A DNA stretch of 64,000 nucleotides, taken from contig JACGCM010002890.1 of NCBI GenBank assembly GCA_014058105.1, forward strand, positions 558,001 through 622,000. Reading direction: 5' to 3'. Source of the DNA: Kingdonia uniflora. Its lineage: Eukaryota; Streptophyta; Magnoliopsida; Ranunculales; Circaeasteraceae. This document shows positions 12,361 through 24,300 of this stretch, one piece after another. Below the pieces are notes generated by a model, which did not search any database, was not told where the DNA came from, and worked only from the letters and a program-made list of their open reading frames with translations. Every line of letters begins with the position of its first letter. Position 1 is the stretch's first letter. A program made the position numbers and the translations under genes.

Positions 12361-13123
12361 TTTTCTTTATTCTGAGAACTGGGGTGTTCTAAGCCCTTAA
12401 GTTCTATAAAGGTAGGTATATTCTAGCCAAATAAACCATTTGTTACAAATATGAGGGGTATTAGATGTTTAGCTGACAAGTGGTCCCATCCCAAAGTCAG
12501 CTGGGTTCACAAGATAGGTTGATTATTCCTGTCTTTGAACTAATATTTTAGGTTACTATAGGTTACTATTAATACATATATACCTCTAAATGTTATCTTG
12601 TAACATCTAATTGCACCTAGATACAAAAAATTAGTTCCACAAACACCAAGTTTTTAGAAATAAGACTAAGTCAATTCCCAATTGAGCTCTAGTTATTTGT
12701 CATTGACAATTATCTATGATTTAGATATGACTCACAGTCGTATGCTAAATTAGTCTTGGTTTCGTATTATTTGTGATCCCCGATCATGATAATTAATATC
12801 CTTGGGGCATACCAGTAATATCCTATAAGCTATCGTAAGATACTTAAATAGGTATTACACCATGTACTTATATCACATATAAGTAAGGCAATGTTCCCAT
12901 ACGAGACACCTCTTCCCCAAAAAAATTATATAAAAAAAATCAAAATGGATCCCCCACGGGGTAGGTTCAGTCAATAGGATTTTTTCAAAAAAAATTGGGC
13001 TCAATTTGACCCAAAATTGGGCTATTTGAAGCCGTTTTAGTGCCTGGACTAGTTCTGGACCAGTCTGGGTCAAGGCCTGGATAGGTCTGAACCGGTCTTC
13101 CATGTGACACGCACGCACGGTTA

Positions 13124-13388
13124 CACGTGCCACAGGCACGGGACGCACACCTGTCACACAAGTACATGTACCCCGCACGTGTTTGCTGCGTCACCTGCTT
13201 CGGTGATGGCAAGGAATATTCCGGTGACCGTCCGACAAAATTTTATGACAAAAATTCCGGCGTCCGGTCTTCGGTGACCGTCCGGCACTGCCATGTGTCA
13301 CCTCATGTGACTGCCACATGCCAGGGCATGCTACACGTGTCAGGCACGTGTCATACCACATCCGCGTGCTACGTATCCTCGACACGTG
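13124..13388. promoter_or_regulatory. Cluster of five CACGTG (G-box) palindromes in the copia leader
   Basis: CACGTG occurs at 13124, 13176, 13334, 13345 and 13383. Most copies extend to CACGTGT or ACACGTG, the form bound by plant bZIP and bHLH factors and contained in ABA-response elements. The block is distinctly GC-richer than the flanking AT-rich leader. Five perfect copies in 265 bases is far above chance, but regulatory activity is inference only. Confidence 0.5.
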
Positions 13389-13871
13389 TAACTGCTAACG
13401 TCATTGTGGATAAGGATGATGTCATAAAGGATAAATATTAACAAAATAAAAAATAAAAAATATATTTTGCTGATGTCATTGACAAAAAAACAAATGCGAT
13501 TTTTGGCCGTGAAACTTTCTAGTTTCAACTAGCTATTCTTGGCGATTGGGAGATCTCCCAGGGATGTGCTATATATCGTTGGAAAGCTCTCAGAGTAGGC
13601 TATCCAACTGAAGTGGTCTTGTCTCCATCCGGTCTCCACAGAGAAAAATATACACGTTTGAAAACAACCCTTTATCCAGGGTAAAAAACACTAAAACCAT
13701 AATTTTTAATCAGAAAATAATTAGGGAAAATAGATTTTCAAAACATGATGATCATATAGCATAGATCTGAATATAGGTATACAAAAAATTGTAAAATACT
13801 TCTTCTCCTGATCGCTTAGTTTATGTAAAATCTCTTATTAGAAGGAAAGATCTGCTTTCCTCGTTCCTGGA

Positions 13872-13889
13872 GTGTGCGCGTTGATAACG
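13872..13889 (-). other. Copia primer-binding site
   Basis: The minus strand directly after the 5' LTR end reads GTTATCAACGCGCACACT. This resembles the internal methionine-tRNA primer site used by one large group of plant Ty1/copia elements rather than the 3'-end type. It lies next to the LTR boundary at 13890, as required. Confidence 0.6.
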
Positions 13890-13997
13890 TGTTGAGATAT
13901 GATAAATCTAGAACAATATAATACTATAACATGAACAAGAGAGAAAGAGATTTATTGATTATCATAACTGTATTCTCTGTACATATAGCAATAATCA
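13890..13997 (-). repeat. Copia 5' LTR, remnant of about 108 bp
   Basis: It matches the first 100 or so bases (plus-strand reading) of the 3' LTR at 6953, including ATAATACTATAACATGAACA and the following GATTTATTGATTATCATAAC. Similarity stops near 13995-14000, where the chromovirus LTR begins. The missing 140 bases were not found at the other end of the chromovirus, so they were lost. Confidence 0.8.
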
Positions 13998-15066
13998 TTA
14001 GAGCAAAAAAATAACAATACAACAATATAACGCGGAAGCAAAAGACATATATATACATATCAGATAAAAAATGTAATATAACATCTTGAATAAAACTCAG
14101 CGACACATGCTGAGAACACCTACAGAAGTCTAGAACCGAAGAAAATCTGCGGCGGCAGAAACTGTCTCTGAACTGGCTACCTACGCGGCAGTTCAAGCTA
14201 ATCAACCTCTGAAATGGTTAACATGTGAGAGTGAGCAAAAAATAAGCTCACTAATCCAACAGAACTAAATAACTTACTAACAACTGGTACTGAAAAATAG
14301 AGTAGAGATGAATGTAATATAGAATAGGTAAATACAATCTAGCAAAATAATAAGTGACCATAACAGATATAGAGTTGATAAGGAAAGGAAATAGAGTTGA
14401 TGAGAGGAGAGAATAGAGAAGGAATGTGAGAAGAGTATAGGGAAGAGTGTAGGTAAATACAATCTAACCCAACCACCACTAACTAACTCAGGTCCTATGC
14501 GAACCAAAAACCAACTCCAGAAACAATTACAAACCCAAACTACAGGTTAACACTTCTAACAGAATAATTCCTAGGTTAAACAATAGTTAATCATGAAACA
14601 TATCTAAGTTCAATATAACTCTCTAAAATAATACTCAAAAACTAGTATAAAAACTTAATAATGCTGGAATAAAACTCGCCTGAAGGAAATCCAAGTCCTG
14701 CGGAAGAACTAACTCGGAAACCCAACTAAAATCCGTTAAACGGTAACGGAGCGCCTGATAATCTAACACCAACAATGGAGAATAACAAACAACCAATCAA
14801 TTAAGGAAACGACATCAAAATCAAACCCTAGAAATCAGACCTACAGCGAAATCGAGAGAAAGGAATGGAAAAGGAATCGAAAATTTCTTACCGAGGATAG
14901 GAGCGAAGCTTGCGACGATGCGGGAGAAGAATCCTCGATGTGATGGGGAAGATAGGATCTAGAGTATGGAGGAGAGGGGAATAGATTAGGGAGAGAAGAG
15001 CGAAAGAGAAAAAAAAAGTGAAAGTGAAGAAAAGAATGTTTAAACCCAATAAAAGCTGAAAATGAG

Positions 15067-15187
15067 CCTCTGTTCGAATAGGAAATGATCCTGTTCGAAC
15101 AGAGTGAAGTGTATTCAAACAGAAACCACTCCTGTTTGAATAGAAAGGGGTATATTCAAACAGAAAAGGTCCTGTTCGAACAGAACT
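15067..15187. repeat. Six-copy array of TTCGAA-centred palindromes, about 20-bp period
   Basis: Motifs of the form CTGTTCGAACAG or its one- or two-base variants (TTTGAA, TTCAAA cores) occur at roughly 15070, 15090, 15111, 15131, 15151 and 15171. The copies at about 15091 and 15172 are perfect 12-base palindromes. Helical-turn-like spacing (about two turns) of a dyad motif inside an LTR suggests protein-binding sites, perhaps LTR promoter control. Confidence 0.75.
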
Positions 15188-15337
15188 GCTTTCGCACCAA
15201 AAAAATTACCCCAAACACACCACGGACCACCCCGGAAACACCACGGACCACCACCACTACCACACAAACACTACTACGAACTCAAAAAAGGTTTTCCAAA
15301 GTAGAAACACCACCTCTACCGCCTCACGGCCACCAAA

Positions 15338-15660
15338 ATGCCTAAACACACAAAAGGAATCTTTTCCTCGGGAAACTCCGAAAACCTACCGGCCAATCCA
15401 ACAGCTCACCGGAGCCACCCCGAATCATGCACACAACATACAAACATTACTACCAACCCATCTAGGGATTCCCACAAATCATAACACCGCCGTAATGCCT
15501 AAAACCACCAGAATGCCTAAAAGGAATCTTTACCCGGAAATACCCTGGAAACCTACCGGCCAATCCAACGGCTCACCTGAACCATACCAAACCACAAACA
15601 TATCAATTAAACATCATCACCAACCCTTCTAGGGGTTCCCAAGGCCACAACGCCACCTCT
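15338..15660. repeat. 167-bp tandem duplication inside the chromovirus LTR
   Basis: AAGGAATCTT and CTACCGGCCAATCCAAC recur exactly 167 bases apart (15354 and 15521; 15385 and 15552). Each is followed by similar blocks with CATCTAGGGATTCCCA or CTTCTAGGGGTTCCCA. It is a decayed two-copy tandem repeat. Confidence 0.75.
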
Positions 15661-15906
15661 TCCTCCGAATGACCACCAAATCGCCAAAAATTCAAATGGA
15701 ATCTAATACTAAACCACCGAAAGGAATAAATGGATGCATAATGGATGAATAAAATGGATGAAATAGTACATGCAGAAAATGAATGCGGAACTTAACGTGA
15801 AGGAAATGAATCTAATATGCCGATGAGATAAAGAATAGGAATATATGAGCGGAAATGGAATATGAGTGAATATTAGGAATAAATGAAATACGGGTCATTA
15901 CAATCA

Positions 15907-15916
15907 ACCCCTCTAA
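15907..15916 (-). other. Chromovirus polypurine tract
   Basis: The minus strand reads AGAGGGGT directly before the LTR start, preceded by a T-run. It lies 34 bases after the pol stop, the expected place for second-strand priming. Confidence 0.75.
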
Positions 15917-15949
15917 AAAAAAATTTACCCTCGAAATTAAATACATACC

Positions 15950-18385
15950 TCATCCTGTGATTAAAAGTGGATAGTGCCTCCTCACATCAGCCTCTAACTT
16001 CCAGGTAGCCTCCTCTGGACCATGGTGACTTCACTAAACTTTTACAAACGGAATAACCTTCTGGCGAAGAACCTTTTCCTCGCGATCCAAAATACACTCT
16101 GGATGCTCAAGATACGAGGCATCGTCCTGAACCTCTATCAGTTCCCAGTCAATCACGTGAGTAGGGTCCCGCTCGTACTTCCTCAACATAAAAATATAGA
16201 AGACGTTGTGAACTCTGCTCAACTGCGGTGGCAACGCCAAACGGTATGCTAACTCTCCAACTCTGTCCAGAATCTCAAACGGGCCAATATATCTTGGAAC
16301 TAGCTTTCCCTTCTTGCTGAAACGCATCATTCCCCTCATCGGTGAAACCTTCAGCAAAATATGATCCCCGATCCGAAACTCTAGCGGTCTCTTGTGGATG
16401 TCGGCATAACTCTTTTGTCGGCTCTGTGCTGTACGTAACCGATCCCTGATGGTAGTAACTGCCTCAGTAGTCTCCCAAACCAAGTGGTCCCAGTAAGCTC
16501 TGCTCAGTAACCTCTGCCCAACTTAAAGGTGATCTGCATGGTCTACCATATAAAGCCTCATAAGGTGCCATCCCGATGCTCGACTGAAAGTTATTGTTGT
16601 ATGCGAACTCAACCCAATGTAAATACTCGTCCCAGCTGCCCTTGAAGTCTAAAACACAAGCTTGAAGCATATCCTCAAGGATCTGGTTGAATCGCTCTGC
16701 CTGACCATCGGTCTAAGGGTGAAATGTTGTACTGAAATCCTGTCTAGTATCCATAGCTCGCTGAAAACTCTACCAAAATTTGCTGGTAAACCTGGCAACT
16801 CCATCTGACATAATAAACACTGGAACCCCATGTAAATGAACAATCTCCCTCACATATATCATGTTCAACTTATCAGTAGTCATAGTCGTGCGAGCTGGAA
16901 TGAAATGTGCCGATTTGGTCAATCGGTCCACAATCACCCAAATAGAATCGTGTTGTTTCTTCGTCCGCGGTAGGCCCGATATGAAGTCCATCGTCACATG
17001 CTCCTATTTCTACTCTGGAATAGGTAATGGTTTAAGTTGTCCCGTCAGTTTCTGATGCTCGGCCTTCACCTGCTGGCATGTTAAACATTTGGAAACAAAA
17101 TAAGCTATTTGGCACTTCATATTATCCCACAAAAAATGTCTCTTCAGGTCCTGGTATATCTTCATACTGCCTGGATGAATGGTGTATCTCGAACCATGAG
17201 CCTCACTCAAAGCCTCACATTTCAGAACCCCAGAATCTGGCATGCATAATCTGCCCCTGTATCTGATGCTGCCATCTGAACTAACTGTCCAATCAGGTCT
17301 GGTGTCGTCTGAAGCCCAAGACTGTAATCTGTCATCCAGCTGCTTCACCTCTATAATCCGAGAAATTAAAGACGGCTGAACTTTCAGATTTGCAATAAAA
17401 CCACCTGTAGTCTGTGAATCCAAAATCAACCCGAACTCTGCAATATCGCTAAGCATCGTCCACTCACGAATCATCAGACGTACAAGTAATCCCCTAGGTA
17501 AACGACTCAAAGCGTCGGCCACCGCGTTTGCCTTCCCCGGGTGATACTGCCAATCTACATCGTAGTCCTCCAGAAATTCAATCCACCTGCGTTATCTCAT
17601 ATTCAGCTCCTTCTGAGAGAAAAGATACCGCAAACTTATGTGATCAGAAAAGAGCTCGAATCTCTCCCCGTATAAGTAGTGTCTCCAGATCTTCAGCACA
17701 TAAACTACCGCTGCCAACTCTAGGTCATGAGTAGGATAATTCCTCTCGTGTACCTTAAGCTATCTCGAAGAGTAAGCCACTACCTTGCCCTCCTACATCA
17801 AAACACAACCAAGTCCACTGAGCGATGCATCACTGTATACTCTATACCTCTGCCCGTTGGATGGATTTATCAGAACTGGTACTGTCGTCAATCTGTTCTT
17901 CAACTCGGCAAAAGCTAAAGAACACCTGTCATCCCAAACAAACCGAACATCTTTTTGCATCAAACAGGTCAAAGGAGCTGCAATCCGCGAAAACCCTTCA
18001 ATAAATCTACGATAGTAACCCGCTAAACCCAGAAAACTGGGAATCTCGGTAACACTCGTTGGCTGTGCCCAATCTGCAACTGCTGCAACCTTGGATGGAT
18101 CTACTGCAATTCCATACTTAGACGCCATGTGCCCTAGGAATTTCATCTCCTGGTGCTAAAACTCACACTTTTCAAACTTCGCGAATAATGCGTTATCCTG
18201 CAAAGTCTGTAAAGCGGTCCTCAAATGCTCCTCGTGCTCTGCCTCAGTCCTCGAATATATTAGAATGTCATCGACGAACACAATGAAAAACCGGTCAAGA
18301 AAAGGGCTGAAAACACGGTTCATCAAATCCATAAAAGCTGCAGGCGCGAAGAAAGTTGTGCCCTCTCTAAATATTGTCCGCCCGT
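15950..18385 (-). pseudogene. Chromovirus pol: RT palm, RNase H, integrase, chromodomain
   Basis: Right to left on the minus strand. RT from [15 protein letters not shown] with the FVDDILIYS catalytic motif. RNase H with YRVYSDASLSGLGCVLM and FELFSDH. Integrase zinc-binding region ending KCLTCQQVK (about 17070). Integrase core with MDFISGLPRTK, SDGVARFTS (normally a conserved Asp region) and DGQAERFNQILEDML, giving the D,D,E triad. The GPY/F-like region KLVPRYIGPFEILDRVG. Then a short chromodomain tail HHGPEEATWKLEADVRRHYP ending at 15950. Stops occur after VLM (17793), after VAYSSR, after NMR and twice just before the chromodomain tail. All lie where Gln or Trp is expected. One frame change lies near 16470. 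The 5' part of RT is gone. Confidence 0.9.
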
Positions 18386-18470
18386 AGCTCTCGCTGGTGT
18401 ACCCTCAAATCTCTGCCTCTTCGCTGGTGTACCCTTATCATTACGCTTTCTATGAAGAAATAGCAAGGTA
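18386..18470 (-). pseudogene. Gag-like scrap fused to RT by an internal deletion
   Basis: The minus strand encodes a Lys/Arg- and Thr/Pro-rich stretch ([18 protein letters not shown]), like the linker before the zinc knuckle of chromovirus gag. It abuts RT directly. The 15-base word TCGCTGGTGTACCCT occurs twice, at 18391 and 18421. This suggests that a deletion joined gag to RT, removing protease and the first half of RT. A simple in-place repeat is the alternative. Confidence 0.45.
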
Positions 18471-18650
18471 TTTTGGGGGAAATATCTGACAGAAATTGTG
18501 AGAATAAATACTACTTTATGTTTATGCCAACTTTACAAAATTGGACCAAGGGAAGAACAAATTCCGAAATTCATATTGGCAAGAGAAAAAATCAACTTTG
18601 CCCTTACTAAAGTTGTAATATAACAATAGATAACTACTTGTTTTTGGGTA

Positions 18651-20110
18651 CCACAAGTACGAATGTCACATCCGAAATAATAATAAAATTATAAAACTTA
18701 TTTAAAACTATTATATCAAGTTACGTGTTATTATCATTTGTTATTTATCTTTTTTCAAAAAAAACTTTATCATTATATCATAAGCAATCAATGTCATTTG
18801 TTAAGAAATATTTGCCATTTGTTTTCCTAGAACTTTCTCCTTTGCTCAAAAATCTGATATTTATATTCTCGCAAGTTTCATATTTATTCAGAATTGGCTG
18901 TCATTTGTACTACCATGACGTTGTCATTTGTTCAATAACATGTTACCTATTTTAAAATGTCACATATTTTTTACAGGAGCGTGGGCTCCATAAGTACGAA
19001 TGTCACTTCCAAAATAATAATATAAAATTTTTGAATTATTTAAAAATATATTATCATGCCACGTGTTCAAATTTAATTCCTCGATGTACGTGTAAGGCAG
19101 ACACTGTCACCATCTCATGCATTACTTGGCATTTGTTTCAGGACAGTTTGTCCCGCCTTGTACCAGATTTATTATTTGTAATAAGGCAGACTCTATCGTC
19201 AATTGTGTTAATATTTCCTATCTTGTTTATGGTTAAGTATCACGTGTGGTTCACAGGAGTTTATCTAGATTTTGGCACCAGAAGCGATCCCGATTCATCG
19301 AACATTATCTTCATCTTACTCGACTGCAAAAATTGCAAAAACCATCCCAATTATTATCACAAATTATCTGTGTGACTACTGCCTACCAAGTATTTGATTA
19401 AAGACTGGAGAAAATGATGGTACTCTACTCCTGTAGATGGTACTCAACTCATGGAAAAAATGATAGCAAATCGTCTGCGTGGCTGCGGCCAACCAAGCTA
19501 TGTTATTTTTTCAGTTATACTCTGGTATTCTTCCAGACACCTATGCCATTTGGTAACAGCTAGTTGCCATTATTAATACTGATTTTCTTATTTGTTTCGT
19601 CTTCTTTGACATTTGTATTATGATAACTTTTCCATTTGTTCAGAAAAATATCAACTGCTTGAATATTATAGTAGGCTTGTAGGCCGTGGGATCCACAAGT
19701 AAGACCACAAAGATCGTGGGATCCACAAGTACGAATGTCACTTCCAAAATAATAATAAAAAAAGTTCGAATCATTTAAAAATATATTATCACGCCACATG
19801 TCCAAATTTAATTCCTCGATATACACACGTCATTATATTTCAAGACGTATAAGGCATACACAGTCACCATTTCATGCATTTGTTATCATTTGTTGTAGAC
19901 CAATTTGTTACGCTTTTAACCATTAGTTATATTGAATCATGCAGACTCTGTCACCAATTCTATATTATTTGGCATTTGTTTAGGGTTGTTTAAGGTTATG
20001 CAAAATGTACAATTCACACGAGTTCGTCTGGCTTTCGGCACCAAAAACCATCCCTATTCCTCAAACAATTTCTTCTTACACGATGACTGCAACCATCCCT
20101 ATTTCTCAAA
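18651..20110. repeat. Three dispersed copies of a repeat unit of about 340-400 bp
   Basis: The word CACAAGTACGAATGTCAC, or near it, with a following AAAATAATAATA, appears at 18651, 18988 and 19732. The second and third copies continue in parallel through TTTAAAAATATATTATCA, a GCCACGTGT or GCCACATGT site, and AAATTTAATTCCTCGAT. They then reach CAGTCACCAT-like and GGCACCA-like blocks (19272, 20037). The region carries no protein gene. It is probably the subterminal part of the outer element, so 18471-21300 holds only repeats. Confidence 0.7.
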
Positions 20111-20237
20111 TACTTTCTTCTTATACGACGACTGCAAATACTGTAATTTTTTTCCACATCGTGTCTAAATGACAACCGTAAAAACCATCCTGGTTGCACA
20201 AACTATTTTCTTACAATCGTCGTGATTCTACACATCG

Positions 20238-20240
<3 letters not shown>

Positions 20241-20272
<32 letters not shown>
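20241..20272. repeat. (GT)16 microsatellite
   Basis: Sixteen uninterrupted GT dinucleotides lie within the repeat-rich left part of the Ulp1-carrying unit. Confidence 0.95.
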
Positions 20273-20277
<5 letters not shown>

Positions 20278-21304
20278 CAGTGTGATTTCAGTGGAAAATC
20301 ATCTATGTGACTAGGAGAAGTAAATGAGCAATTTGACGAGGTGAATCAAATGCAGGAGTGTGGAGCCAAGAAAGGCACCTCTTATGTTTAAAATTACTCC
20401 TCTCGGTGTATAGGTGTGGGACTTCACAAAATGTTTGGAGCCCTGAGGAGGAGATGGGTGATCTTTGTACCACCTGCTTTGCACCGTTACTATTGATTGA
20501 TCCAATATCGTTGATGTCGATGTTGGCTGCAGAAATATTCGATCGTCATCTCGGTGATATGAAGTTCTAATTTGGGGGGATGATAATTCAGATGAAACCC
20601 ATTTATGTTTGCCTGATTTTGGGGCTACGTGTCTCTCCTATTTCAAATGATTTCTTATTTGTTGATTCTAAGTATATAATGAATTTTAGCGAAATTCAAA
20701 AGCTATTATGGTAAGATTATAATTTGGCATTTGTTTGGTCTGCTTTATCATTATTCTTCATTTTATTTGTCATCCTAAAAAAATTTGTATTATATTTGCT
20801 ATTTTTGGGTCATTATTTTCTAAGGTTCTTATCATTACATTATGTATTCTTTGGCATTTTTACCCATTCTTATTCTTTGTCGTGTGTGATTTTATTTTAC
20901 GGACAATGTTCTTCGATTAAATTAGTTAAAAATTTTGCAATCCTTTCTCCTCCCAAACAAGGGGAGAAACGTTAAGTTGAAGTATGTTGATCTGGTTGAT
21001 GATCTAGATCAGTTTAACATATTCCCCTAGGGTGTGAAAGTCTATAATTTATTGTGAAGTTAAATAGTGGAGTTTGTCAATTATCAATCGGCCGCTTATA
21101 AAACATCGGATAAAGCTTTATCAATACACGGATATACCTAGGTGTTGATGATATAGATTTTCTTCTCTATTCCTGGCCTGAAGTTTCTAAGATTTCAGGA
21201 ATCCAAACATTTGTTTTCTAAGCTACAGGGATGGGGGATGACATTCTTTAAGCATCACCAAATTATGACGTTTAAATTTTTTTTTGCTAACCCTATATTG
21301 CTGG

Positions 21305-24300
21305 TAATAGCTATGAAGGCGTATGAGACAGACATGCAGTAAGAACTTGTGCAAGAGGCCATGGTAATCTTAATTTCTTTGTATGAATTATTCATTTTAT
21401 TACTTCCTTATCATTTAATTTAAGTTTTGGATCATTTTATTTGCTTAGGTTTTGCATTTGGTATCTTCTTCTTGTCATTTGTTTGATTTCTTTCTCTATG
21501 TCATTTCCACTGTCATTATTAGGTCTCTTTTTGTCATTTGTTTTATGCCTAATGTCATTGTTAGATTATTTTTCTGTCATTTCTAAATTACTATTTGTCT
21601 TTTGTTTGAATATTTAAGAGAAATCACATCGATGCACCTGCGCCTGTAATTGAATCACCTACAATCGGTACACCTGTAATTGATAGCGGTTCTTCTGCTA
21701 CTGAGATTAGTGTTGTAGTGGTTAAGGTATACTCCCAGTTGGAAGACCGCGATAAAATGTTGTTGAACCATGGTAAAATGGTAGAATAAATTTTGATGTT
21801 TATAGTTAGAGACCTACCACTTGGAGATGGTACTCTACTCCTTGGGTTGTACCAGTTCTCTAATTCTAAGAAAATCATGAAATGCAAAGGAGAAAATGAA
21901 GGTAATAAGAAAGAAGATGGGAAAAGGAAGAAGGTGGAGCCGAGAACCTGGCAAAAATAGCTCCAATAAAAAAATCAAAAGATTGAAGAGAAGAAAAAAG
22001 GTAAGGGAGAAAGGGAAAAGGCAGAAGAACATAGAAAGAAGTACAAGGCCAATGCCAATAAGAAGAACAAGAAGGCAGAAGAAGCTAATGTGCCTCTGAA
22101 GAAAAAAGGTGAAGGCACAAAGAAAAGAGCTCTCACTGATGAACATTTGGATCATATCCCACTGATCTTTTTAAAATCCTTAATCCCCAAATAGGGCTTG
22201 GGTAATAGAGCGCCACGGAAGAGACGGGTGGCATTCCCAAATCTTAAGTCTGATAAAATTCAATTAACTGTAAAAAATTTGATTCAGGAAGTTTCCCCTA
22301 GAGAGGTATTGGAGGTGGAAAAAAAATTAAAGGTAGAGGATGAAGTTGAAGTTATGAGGAAAGTGAATTTGGAAGCCATATCTTCTGAACATAGTGGTTA
22401 TCATCTAGAGGTATCATCCGTTTACAACTTCTTATCATTGGTTTTTTTTATTTGAGATTTGTTTTTCAGAACATTGGCATTTACTTTGTGCACTTTGTCA
22501 TTTGTTTAGAAGTCTGTCATTTGTTCGGACGTTTTTGTCATTATATTTTCTAGAACTTTCATTTATTCTAAAGTCTTTGTTCATTTCATTTGTTGTATGT
22601 GAAGTGGAAGAAGGGGTCAGTGAAAGATAAGGAACCTGAAGCTAAATCTGTTTAAGAAGAGCAACCTCAAGTTGTTGAAGAAGAGGAAGTTCAAGAAATA
22701 TTTATTTAACATATGTTTTGAGCTATCTATCATATTTTTTGTGTGCTACCCTATCGTTTATTCATTTAATTTCACCATTCGTAACGTGTATATCCTATTT
22801 TACAGATGGAGGATTCAGGACAACAAACTGTAGTGATGCATTATGTTAGAAAAAATGATGTAGTGAAAGAAGCCAATGAGGTATTTAACTAATATTTATT
22901 TGTTTTGAGCTATCCAAAATATTAACATCACCTATTCATACCATTTTTAATTTGTTTCTTCTTTACCATTTGTTGTACAGACTTTGGAGGTTGTAGAAGT
23001 AGCAAAAACTAAAGTAGTATTCTCTTACCCGGAGGAAGATGTTGATGAAGCTAATCAGGTAACTTACCATTTGTTTGCTGGTAACTTCTTATTTTTTTTC
23101 TATTTACAGACTAGTGCATACCATTTTTTTGCTAATCAGGTATTTAACCATATCTTGTATCACTCTTATCATTTGTAGTATGTTTATTTACAGACTAGTG
23201 CATACCAAACAACTGTTGTATCTATTGATAAACAAACTATGGAGGACTCAAAGGTAGCAAAAATTGAAATAGTATTCTTCCACCAGGATGATGATGTTGA
23301 TGAAGCTAATCAGGTAACTTATCATTTGTTTGATGGTAACTTCTTTTTTTCTTTTATTTATTTTACTATATTTTGTATTACTCTTATCATTTGTAGTTTA
23401 TTTATTAACAGACTAGTGCAAACCAAATAACTGGCTTATCTTTCGAGGAACAGAGTAAAGAAGAGGTGGTTGAAGGCAATGATGATGATGATGGAACTTC
23501 ACAGAAAAAACTAGAACCTGTGAAAATAATAAAAGAAATGGCAGTTGACCAGACCAATATATGAAGTACTTTTAAACCAGACCTTGAGTAATAAGATTTT
23601 CATGACATATCTTATTACTTATTCTCATGTAACATACATTTATATTTTCTTATTTCATGGCATATCTGTTCCAGCTTGTTTTAATGGAATCAGATGTAGA
23701 TGCCACCTTAAAGAAGAGGCATAAACTAACTGGCGATGATATTACTGATAGAGCTATTTCATTTTCTATTCAAATGAACCTATTGCATGGTCACCTTGAC
23801 AAGCTTCTTCCTGAAGTATTATTAGAATCTTTTATCCAAAGACCCATCTCCCAGGATAAGAAAAATCAGGTGGGCCAAGTTTGGTCACTGAGGAAGGATG
23901 AATTATCTATGGAAGTTAGGGACTACAACATGAGTACCTATATGAGGATATGTAAAGAAACTGTTTGCCTTAACACTCTCTACACCTTACATCTAAACCA
24001 ATGGTTGGACAATGAGGTATTTATATCATTTATTTATTTTACTATGTTATTTACTGTGTTATCCTCTGTCATTTACATTATTTTATCAGACAACGGTCAT
24101 TTGTTCAATGGTATCTACCATTTGTTTTCAAATTGTTTGTCATTTTTTTTATTGCACTTTGGCATTTATTTATACAAAAGTTGTTTTCCCTGAATTTTAT
24201 CATTTGTTTTGACGTCGTTGTCATTTGTATTTTGAAATTTATCATTTGTGGTTGATAATTTATTATTGTCTTTTTCTGTTCAGGTCATTAATGTTTACAT

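Larger units (their letters stand above)
6953..13997 (-). mobile_element. Ty1/copia LTR retrotransposon, 5' LTR truncated
   Basis: A minus-strand element of about 7 kb. It has a complete 3' LTR (6953-7201), polypurine tract, pol remains ending in RNase H, gag, a 2 kb leader, a primer site, and about 108 bases of 5' LTR. The 5' LTR remnant at 13890 matches the start of the 3' LTR closely, then stops where chromovirus sequence begins. Gene order gag, protease, integrase, RT, RNase H is the Ty1/copia order. All coding parts are broken. The target duplication cannot be checked because the 5' LTR is incomplete. Confidence 0.88.
13998..15906 (-). repeat. Chromovirus 3' LTR
   Basis: The inner boundary is set by the polypurine tract: the minus strand reads AGAGGGGT then TGATTGTAATGACCCG. 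The outer boundary near 13998 is set only by where copia LTR similarity stops. It has no coding capacity. It holds two internal repeat arrays, annotated separately. The length of about 1.9 kb suits Tekay-type elements. Confidence 0.65.
13998..18470 (-). mobile_element. Truncated Ty3/gypsy chromovirus (Tekay/Del-like)
   Basis: The 3' LTR (about 1.9 kb), polypurine tract and pol from chromodomain back to the RT palm are present on the minus strand. Everything upstream (5' LTR, primer site, most of gag, protease, RT fingers) is missing except a short gag-like scrap. The long LTR and a chromodomain-like C-terminus after integrase point to the Tekay/Del branch. It abuts a truncated copia LTR on one side and the Ulp1-bearing DNA element on the other. 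Confidence 0.82.

Noticed and set aside
12873..13441. Overlapping Cys- and Thr-rich frames on both strands
   Set aside because: They lie in the GC-rich copia leader, lack any motif, and arise from ACGTG-rich sequence.
14277..15118. Minus-strand Ser/Leu/Phe-rich frames
   Set aside because: They lie inside the chromovirus LTR, which is noncoding. The composition reflects pyrimidine-rich stretches.
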